Both the position numbers and the translations under genes were made by a program. The notes below the pieces were generated by a model. That model searched no databases, had not been told where the DNA came from, and was given only the letters and a program-made list of their open reading frames with translations. From Prevotellaceae bacterium (GTDB taxonomy: Bacteria; Bacteroidota; Bacteroidia; Bacteroidales; UBA932), in NCBI GenBank assembly GCA_031275145.1, contig JAISPE010000348.1, positions 1-5,044 of the forward strand: 5,044 bases of DNA. Direction: 5' to 3'. Positions 1-3,859 of the stretch are shown here, in pieces (within the stretch, counting starts at the first letter, position 1; every line of letters starts with the position of its first letter).

Positions 1-51
1 GATATATACGTAGTCGTTACCTGTTCCGTGCATCTTTACAAATTTGACCAT
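1..51 (-). CDS. dapF: Diaminopimelate epimerase, N-terminal fragment (cut by window edge)
   Basis: Only the first 17 codons are present, reading MVKFVKMHGTGNDYVYI and running off the left edge. The block KMHGTGNDYV is the hallmark N-terminus of DapF, which converts LL- to meso-diaminopimelate in the cytoplasm for lysine and peptidoglycan synthesis. The catalytic cysteines lie further in and are not visible. I place the start at the ATG at 49-51, because the family normally has about six residues before MHG; the next ATG (31-33, the M of MHG) would remove them. A TATCTTTG promoter box lies 42 bases upstream (94-101). The leader is AT-rich with no Shine-Dalgarno sequence, as is usual in Bacteroidota. 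The gene is divergent from the candidate small RNA at 199-333. The identification is seen directly from the motif; completeness cannot be judged. Confidence 0.86.
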   Translation of the reverse strand, partial: MVKFVKMHGTGNDYVYI

Positions 52-93
52 TTTTATTCGAATTTTGACATTTTTACTACCTAAAATCGACTG

Positions 94-101
94 CAAAGAT
101 A
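94..101 (-). promoter_or_regulatory. Bacteroidota-type -7 box for dapF
   Basis: On the minus strand this reads TATCTTTG, a perfect match to the Bacteroidota sigma factor -7 consensus TAnnTTTG. It would start transcription near position 87 and give dapF a leader of roughly 36 bases. I see no clean TTTG at the usual -33 distance; the nearest TTG (127-129) is about 25 bases from the box, which is too far. The role is inferred from the consensus match and from its position before a recognisable gene. Confidence 0.6.
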
Positions 102-154
102 TAAAAAGTTATTGAAGTACTCATTTCAATTACGGATTACGCGCAGGACAACAG

Positions 155-192
155 TGTTTTTTTAACCGGATTTGAAAAAAAGATTATCTTTG
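155..192 (+). promoter_or_regulatory. Divergent Bacteroidota-type promoter (-7 box 185-192)
   Basis: The box TATCTTTG at 185-192 matches TAnnTTTG perfectly and is identical to the dapF box on the other strand, including the following CA. The expected -33 position, about 21 bases upstream, is occupied by a T-run (157-163, preceded by TG) rather than a strict TTTG. Transcription would start near 198-200 and run right into a stretch without a reading frame, ending in the hairpin at 297-333. The 7-base word ACCGGAT occurs at 165-171 and again at 194-200, flanking the box, and could be a regulator site. The promoter call rests on the consensus match and layout. Confidence 0.55.
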
Positions 193-204
193 CACCGGAT
201 AATT

Positions 205-250
205 GAGCGAATTGTTTAGGCAAATATCAGGTTCAAATCCTGAATCGTTC
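205..250 (+). other. tRNA-like acceptor plus T-arm module
   Basis: The stem-loop at 227-243 has a 5-bp stem and a 7-base loop reading TTCAAAT, exactly the GGTTCAAATCC form of a tRNA T-arm. Directly after it, 244-250 can pair with 205-211 as an acceptor-like helix: six of seven positions pair, with A211/A244 the mismatch. Only 15 bases (212-226) lie between the acceptor-like strand and the T-arm, room for one tiny arm (212-214/221-223) but not for a D-arm plus anticodon arm. It is therefore not a complete tRNA gene. It could be a domain of the candidate small RNA, or a tRNA 3' end left behind by an integration event. Confidence 0.4.
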
Positions 251-296
251 ACGAGGATAGGTTAAAAGGGGAGCAATCCCCTACCGTTCTTCACCT

Positions 297-333
297 AAGT
301 TCGGGCAGTCAAGCGACTGCCCGAAGCTTGTTT
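297..333 (+). terminator. GC-rich hairpin, probable terminator of the rightward transcript
   Basis: Positions 300-310 and 315-325 form a perfect 11-bp stem around the loop AAGC. The stem extends by three more pairs (297-299 with 327-329) past a single bulged G at 326. On the plus strand it is followed by GTTT, a short and imperfect T-tract, so termination may be only partial. On the minus strand it starts 9 bases after the stop codon of the toxin-like gene, but no T-run follows in that direction. It may still protect the 3' end of that messenger. Confidence 0.5.
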
Positions 334-337
334 ATGG

Positions 338-895
338 CTATGGATACCTGATAAAGACAGATTTAAGGACACCTTCTTTATTCATGTAATAAATGTTTGG
401 CATTGTATTTAATGTGTTTTTCTTTTTGAAATATCCTATATTTCTAATAACGGCGTTCTTTAATTCAGACAATTTGTCATTTTCATCCCAATAAAATATA
501 ACGTTTTCAGCCTTACGGGCGTCTTTTATATAATTCCGGATTGTTCCCTCGCTGGCATTATTTATCAATTTAATGTCCCACGTTTGGTCATCAAAATTTA
601 TGTCCGGGCTTTTCTGATAACTGTTTTCGGGTAAAAATTCCACTTGTTTTCCATTGTATTTTGCAAGCATTTTGCCGACAATTTTTTCAGCGTCTCCGCC
701 ACCGCCCTTTTTCGAAAAATTATGGTCATTGTGGTAAACATTAAAGCCGCCGCTAAATTCATCAAAATATATTTTAGCCCAATCTTTTGAATTGTACGAA
801 TCATACTTTGCTTTTGATGCTTTCAAAAATTCACTTTTATTGCCCACGGTTATTTTACTTACCAAAATATCTGCAAAGGTATAATTATCTTTCAT
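338..895 (-). CDS. Orphan CdiA C-terminal-type tRNase toxin domain protein (PD-(D/E)XK)
   Basis: This 185-residue protein resembles the tRNA-cleaving C-terminal domain of contact-dependent inhibition (CdiA) and related polymorphic toxins. Visible hallmarks in order are a GGF-x-V-x-H entry (49-55) with a second His at 58, a Gly-rich turn (64-67), a helix carrying Glu70, a strand with VEF (85-87), then SPDI (96-99) and WDIK (106-109). The last two give the PD...DXK signature of PD-(D/E)XK nucleases, with Asp98, Asp107 and Lys109 as likely catalytic residues. The C-terminal part NVIFYWDEN (131-139) fits the following core strand. There is no signal peptide, membrane segment or delivery domain. 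The frame stays open for 17 codons (ending ...QALPYY) before ATG 893-895, up to a TAA at 947-949, with no ATG, GTG or TTG in between. It may therefore be the 3' remnant of a longer gene. No immunity gene follows; a hairpin does. It is visibly richer in A+T than the efflux genes, consistent with transfer. The coding call is firm; family by motif memory; activity inferred. Confidence 0.68.
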   Translation of the reverse strand: MKDNYTFADILVSKITVGNKSEFLKASKAKYDSYNSKDWAKIYFDEFSGGFNVYHNDHNFSKKGGGGDAEKIVGKMLAKYNGKQVEFLPENSYQKSPDINFDDQTWDIKLINNASEGTIRNYIKDARKAENVIFYWDENDKLSELKNAVIRNIGYFKKKNTLNTMPNIYYMNKEGVLKSVFIRYP

Positions 896-1019
896 ATAAT
901 ATGGCAGCGCCTGTTTTTCGGCTTTTTCAATCTGATCCGTTTTCCTTTATCTATTTCGTAAACTCTCCAAAAACATTTGATGTTTCGACGGATATTAGGA
1001 GATGAGGTAGGTTTGTGAT
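896..1019. other. Gene-free stretch upstream of the toxin-like gene; possible decayed coding DNA
   Basis: No complete gene is visible. On the minus strand the toxin frame extends from 895 up to the TAA at 947-949. The neighbouring frame is open from after the TAA at 1020-1022 to a TAG at 951-953 and encodes a piece reading ISVETSNVFGEFTK near its end. This could be the debris of an N-terminal part once joined to the toxin domain, but at least two frame changes would be needed to connect them, so it may be chance. I see no good TAnnTTTG box here on the minus strand to drive the toxin gene. Confidence 0.3.
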
Positions 1020-1163
1020 TTATTTTAACAGTTCAATACTTTTTTTTTTACTCTGATAGAAAAAGGATCCTTTCATATAACTAAAATGTAAAGATCGCAT
1101 AATTAGATTATTAATGATAGCATCAAATATTCCTTTTTTGTCGTATACCCGTAAGTCCAGCAT
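1020..1163 (-). CDS. Marginal 47-codon frame starting inside the palindrome
   Basis: A minus-strand frame runs from the ATG at 1161-1163 to the TAA at 1020-1022, beginning MLDLRVYDKKGIFDAIINNL and ending IELLK. It is rich in Ile, Asn, Lys, Phe and Tyr, as expected of any open frame in AT-rich DNA. I recognise no family. Its first five codons lie in the arm of the 1141-1222 inverted repeat, so if real, the palindrome would have supplied or disrupted the start. Two internal ATGs follow (codons 22 and 30). It precedes the toxin-like gene by 124 bases on the same strand. It could be a small unknown protein, the tail of a gene interrupted by the palindrome, or not coding at all; I favour non-coding or remnant. 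Confidence 0.18.
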   Translation of the reverse strand: MLDLRVYDKKGIFDAIINNLIMRSLHFSYMKGSFFYQSKKKSIELLK

Positions 1164-1222
1164 GTACCCATGCCCGTAAGCTTTAGCTTACGGCATGGGT
1201 ACATGCTGGACTTACTGTACGA
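1141..1222. repeat. 82-base near-perfect palindrome (REP/MITE-like hairpin)
   Basis: Arms 1151-1182 and 1185-1215 are exact inverted copies except for one bulged C at 1173-1175. An outer 5-bp helix (1141-1145 with 1218-1222) continues past a small internal loop. The centre is GTAAGCTTTAGCTTAC (1176-1191). Each arm also folds on its own: GCATG-TACC-CATGC at 1160-1173 and GCATG-GGTA-CATGC at 1193-1206. The region can therefore adopt either one long stem or three small hairpins in a row. The word CCCGTAAG occurs twice (1148-1155 and 1173-1180). It lies 57 bases past the tolC-type stop and lacks a T-run on either strand, so it is not a standard terminator. It fits a mobile or repetitive palindromic unit, or a 3'-end stabiliser; no transposase is nearby. 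Confidence 0.7.
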
Positions 1223-1278
1223 GACTGAAGAGAGTTCTATGGTTTTTTGAATTAAACCTGTTTAACGGGATACTCATT

Positions 1279-2628
1279 TTACCAGTGTTCTCCATTATAG
1301 AAATCCAGTATTTTTCTTCTGAAAACATACTCGTATTTTGCCTGTATTGCTTCCGACTGGCTTTTCAGCAGACGTGTTTTCGCTTCGTTAAATTCAAAGA
1401 CGGTTGATTTTCCGTTTTCATACTTCACGTTTGCAGCGTCGAACGATTCGGAAGCGGCGGCAATAGCCTTTTCCGAAGCCCTGTATTTTTCCTGCGCGGC
1501 GACGGCGTTCTGATATGCCGTCTGGATTTCTTTGAACAGAGTTTTCTTTGTGTTTTCCAGTACCAGCTGTTGATTTTCGATGTTCAGGCGCGCGCTTTTC
1601 ACCTGGTTGCGTACGGAATAACGGTTAAAAATCGGAATATTCAGACTTAAACCGATATATTCGCTTCCGTTATTTTTCAGCTGTTCGGACAGCGTTCTGT
1701 TTGTATAGTTTCTGCCGTAGAGGAAAAAGTAATTTGTCCCGTAGCCTGCGTTCAGGTTTAGAGAGGGATAATAGCCCGATTCGGCTATTTTCAGCGTTTT
1801 TTCGGCGCTCGCTACCCGCAGTTCCTGTTCTTTGACTGCCGGCCGGATTTGGACGGCATTCTCGAAAACAGTTTGCGGACTTTGGATGCTGCCCGCCGGA
1901 CCTTCCGTCAATATATCTCCGATTTCCGGAATCGAGACGTCAAATTCCACAGTCTGTTCCAGTTCGAGGCTCTGTTTCAGTTCCAGCAGTGCAAGTTCGA
2001 GATTGTTGCGAGCCTGTACGACGGCAACTTCGTCGCTGGCAGCCTGCGACTCGATATCGCTAAGCTGTGAGGCAGGCGCTTTTTCGTAGCGGACAAGTTC
2101 CTTAGTCCGCTCGACCTGATATTTGGTGAATGCCAGCTGCTCTTCGTTGACCTTCAACAGTTCCCTGTTGAACAGGACTTGCAGGAACAGCGAGGCGATA
2201 TTCAAAGACAAATCGTCTTTGGCCTTTTCCAGATTTTTCATGGCTGCCTGCAGATCAAGCTCGTTTTTGGCGATTTCGTTGGGGATGCGGAAACCGGTGA
2301 AAAGAGGTACGGAACTGCTTATGGAGAAACTTGTATTCGACTGGTTTTGATTTTCGTACAGGCCGCTTTGTATCTGCGTGCGACCGAAATTCCAGTTTTG
2401 ACTTGCCGACGAATTAAGATTCGGCAAACGGCTGTTGCGCGCTGTATTCAGGTCTATTTCCGAACTTTGTCTTTGCAGTTCCAGCTGTTTGACGGTGATG
2501 TTATGTTCAAGCGCATGGGAAATACATTTTTCCAGCGTCCATTTGTCTGTCTGAGCGTGGCCTGCAAACGGGCGGCAGAGGACAGAAATCAGTGTGGCGA
2601 CAATAAATAATTTCTTCATTACCTGCAT
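1279..2628 (-). CDS. TolC family outer membrane efflux protein
   Basis: A 449-residue outer membrane channel component that would form the exit duct of the tripartite pump with the adaptor encoded just upstream. The N-terminus is a signal peptide: Lys5-Lys6, a hydrophobic core to about residue 18, and likely cleavage after GHA (23-25). Two repeated OEP units follow (about 30-225 and 255-445), each with the same layout. ARNSRLPNL (63-71) matches AESGYYPSL (282-290) before a beta-strand hairpin, and SVPLFTGFR (106-114) matches NIPIFNRYS (330-338) after it, with long Ala/Glu/Lys-rich helices around them. Length is normal for the family. The first ATG (2626-2628) overlaps the adaptor stop as TAATG, favouring translational coupling. 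The ATG at 2617-2619 (Met4) also gives a good signal peptide and cannot be excluded. The substrate is not readable from the sequence. It is the last gene of the operon, and no clear terminator follows. Confidence 0.9.
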   Translation of the reverse strand: MQVMKKLFIVATLISVLCRPFAGHAQTDKWTLEKCISHALEHNITVKQLELQRQSSEIDLNTARNSRLPNLNSSASQNWNFGRTQIQSGLYENQNQSNTSFSISSSVPLFTGFRIPNEIAKNELDLQAAMKNLEKAKDDLSLNIASLFLQVLFNRELLKVNEEQLAFTKYQVERTKELVRYEKAPASQLSDIESQAASDEVAVVQARNNLELALLELKQSLELEQTVEFDVSIPEIGDILTEGPAGSIQSPQTVFENAVQIRPAVKEQELRVASAEKTLKIAESGYYPSLNLNAGYGTNYFFLYGRNYTNRTLSEQLKNNGSEYIGLSLNIPIFNRYSVRNQVKSARLNIENQQLVLENTKKTLFKEIQTAYQNAVAAQEKYRASEKAIAAASESFDAANVKYENGKSTVFEFNEAKTRLLKSQSEAIQAKYEYVFRRKILDFYNGEHW

Positions 2629-3740
2629 TATTTCTTATTCAGTTTGGCGTCGATAATGTTTCCGCGAATTTTCGTATCTTCGGTCAGTCCTTCCCTGACT
2701 TCGATTTTTATGCCGTCGGAAAGCCCTATGCGGATGTGTTTCCTGTCGAACGTCTGTACCGGCTCTTCCGCTTTCAGGACGTAAACGAATGCCGAATCGT
2801 TTTTGAACTCTACCGAACTTTCGGGAATGGTGATCACATCGACTGCCTGTCCGGTGATTATCTCGGCATTGGCGCTGTAGCCCGCGCGGATAAATACCGA
2901 ATCGGGGATTCGCACTGCCGCCTTGATTTCAAACAGCACTGCTCCGTTTTGTTCAAGTCCTTTCGGTGCGATATATTCGAGTGTAGCCTCAAACTCTTTT
3001 TCGCTGAAAGCCCCGATAGACAGTTTCACTTTCGTGCCTTCCCTGATTTTCCCGACTTCCGTTTCATCGACGTTTCCACGGAAAATCAAATCGTTCATGT
3101 TGGCGACCGATGCAATTGTCGTACCGTCGTTAAACGTGTTGGCCTGTATAACGGAATTGCCGACCTTGACCGGCACGTCGAGTATCATTCCCGAAATCGT
3201 TGAACGGATTTGCGTGTTGCTGAAACTTGCATATTTTTTCGACACTCCCTCCCGTACAATATCCAGAGCGTCTTCGGCATTGCTTTTTTCTTCTTTGGCT
3301 TTGCTGTATGCCGATTCGGAAACGTCAAATTCTTCCCTTGAAATAACACCTTTTTTGAACAGCGCCGACTGACGGGCATATTCCGTCTCAATCTGTTGAA
3401 GATTGATGCCGGCGACTTTCAGCCGGGATTCGGCAGAATTTAACTGTCCCATTTCGGGAATCACCTTCACCAAAGCGATAACGTCGCCGACACGCGCCAT
3501 CTCTCCCGCTTCCTTGTAGACCTCCGATACAATCCCCGAAATCTGAGGTTTAATGAGGATTTCGTCCCGCGGCTCGACCTTTCCGGTAGCTACAGTTTTA
3601 TTCTCCACAGTTCCTTTCACCGGAGTTACAACTTCATAAACAGTGATTTTGGGCCTGGATTTATTCCATAAAAACATAAATGTCGAAAAGACAATAATTC
3701 CCAAAATGATAAGCAAAATAATCAGACCTGCTTTTTTCAT
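2628..3740 (-). CDS. Periplasmic adaptor (membrane fusion protein) of an ABC-type efflux pump
   Basis: This 370-residue protein bridges the inner membrane permease and the TolC-type channel. It has one N-terminal membrane anchor (about residues 4-25, not a lipobox). A first beta strand follows (VVTPVKGTVENKTVATGKVEPRD, 37-59, in two short stretches), then the first half of the lipoyl-like domain around IKPQISGIVSEV (63-74) and VGDVIALV (84-91). A short alpha-helical hairpin spans about 98-170. The second lipoyl half is at 177-199 (IRSTISGMILDVPVKVGNSV region), followed by a beta-barrel (about 208-290) and a membrane-proximal domain ending near 360. Order and length match MacA/HlyD-type adaptors that work with MacB-type ABC permeases. 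Its stop TAA (2628-2630) overlaps the ATG of the channel gene by one base. The leader (3741-3798) is almost pure A/T without Shine-Dalgarno. Whether it drives ABC or another transporter rests on the neighbouring permease. Confidence 0.9.
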   Translation of the reverse strand: MKKAGLIILLIILGIIVFSTFMFLWNKSRPKITVYEVVTPVKGTVENKTVATGKVEPRDEILIKPQISGIVSEVYKEAGEMARVGDVIALVKVIPEMGQLNSAESRLKVAGINLQQIETEYARQSALFKKGVISREEFDVSESAYSKAKEEKSNAEDALDIVREGVSKKYASFSNTQIRSTISGMILDVPVKVGNSVIQANTFNDGTTIASVANMNDLIFRGNVDETEVGKIREGTKVKLSIGAFSEKEFEATLEYIAPKGLEQNGAVLFEIKAAVRIPDSVFIRAGYSANAEIITGQAVDVITIPESSVEFKNDSAFVYVLKAEEPVQTFDRKHIRIGLSDGIKIEVREGLTEDTKIRGNIIDAKLNKK

Positions 3741-3798
3741 GTTTCTTTATTATTTATTATTTTAATATTTAATTTATTTTTATTTAATTACATTATGT
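3741..3798 (-). other. Extremely AT-rich leader before the adaptor gene
   Basis: These 58 bases are almost entirely A and T, ending AATAAAGAAAC before the ATG. Such unstructured leaders are typical for efficient initiation in Bacteroidota, which use little Shine-Dalgarno pairing. No TAnnTTTG box is present on the minus strand here, so I see no internal promoter; the adaptor is probably transcribed together with the permease. Confidence 0.4.
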
Positions 3799-3799
3799 A

Positions 3800-3857
3800 T
3801 GAGTGATGAGTGATTCTGCGCCGGAAACACTTGTGCGTCAGCATAACTCATAACTAA
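3800..3857. repeat. Imperfect inverted repeat built from 7-base units between permease and adaptor genes
   Basis: The left arm has tandem GAGTGAT units (3801-3807 and 3808-3814), and the right arm has ATAACTC followed by ATAACT (3843-3855). They pair with G/A mismatches at regular places. Inside, CTG-CGC (3816-3821) pairs with GCG-T-CAG (3835-3841), leaving the 13-base loop 3822-3834. The result is a roughly 58-base hairpin just 3' of the permease stop. It could slow or attenuate transcription between the two genes, protect the permease messenger end, or be a repetitive intergenic element. No T-run follows directly on the minus strand, although the AT-rich leader comes next. Confidence 0.5.
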
Positions 3858-3859
3858 GT

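Larger units (their letters stand above)
199..333 (+). ncRNA. Candidate structured small RNA with tRNA-like module
   Basis: I see no plausible reading frame between the promoter box at 185-192 and the GC hairpin at 297-329. The stretch instead holds ordered helices. A helix pairs 205-210 (GAGCGA) with 245-250 (TCGTTC), including one G-T pair. It encloses a perfect 5-bp T-arm-like hairpin, with stem 227-231/239-243 and loop TTCAAAT. A second helix pairs 258-262 (TAGGT) with 293-297 (ACCTA) and encloses an AGGGG/CCCCT hairpin (267-271/278-282). The terminator-like hairpin follows. An alternative pairing of TTAGG 216-220 with CCTAA 294-298 would compete with the second helix, so the fold may switch. 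I could not match it to tmRNA, 4.5S RNA, 6S RNA, RNase P or a riboswitch from memory. There is no rightward gene behind it, which argues for a free RNA rather than a leader. Function unknown. Confidence 0.42.

Noticed and set aside
171..174. TTTG as the -33 element of the rightward promoter
   Set aside because: It is only 10 bases from the -7 box at 185; the usual spacing is about twice that.
205..250. Complete tRNA gene
   Set aside because: A T-arm and an acceptor-like helix are present, but only 15 bases lie between them, so neither a D-arm nor an anticodon arm fits.
787..1005. Plus-strand 72-codon frame, considered as an immunity gene for the toxin
   Set aside because: It overlaps the 5' end of the toxin gene on the opposite strand and has no promoter box or recognisable features; immunity genes normally follow the toxin on the same strand.
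1141..1222. Intrinsic terminator of the efflux operon
   Set aside because: On the minus strand the hairpin is followed by CAAAAAAGG, an A-run rather than a T-run, and the stem is far longer than a normal terminator.
2559..2585. Lipoprotein signal (Cys18) in the TolC-type protein
   Set aside because: The residues before Cys are SVL, so the position before Cys is Leu rather than Gly, Ala or Ser. A normal signal peptidase site GHA follows at 23-25.
2179..2610. Plus-strand open frame of 143 codons
   Set aside because: It lies entirely opposite the TolC-type gene, shows no recognisable family features, and is explained as a mirror of the real gene.
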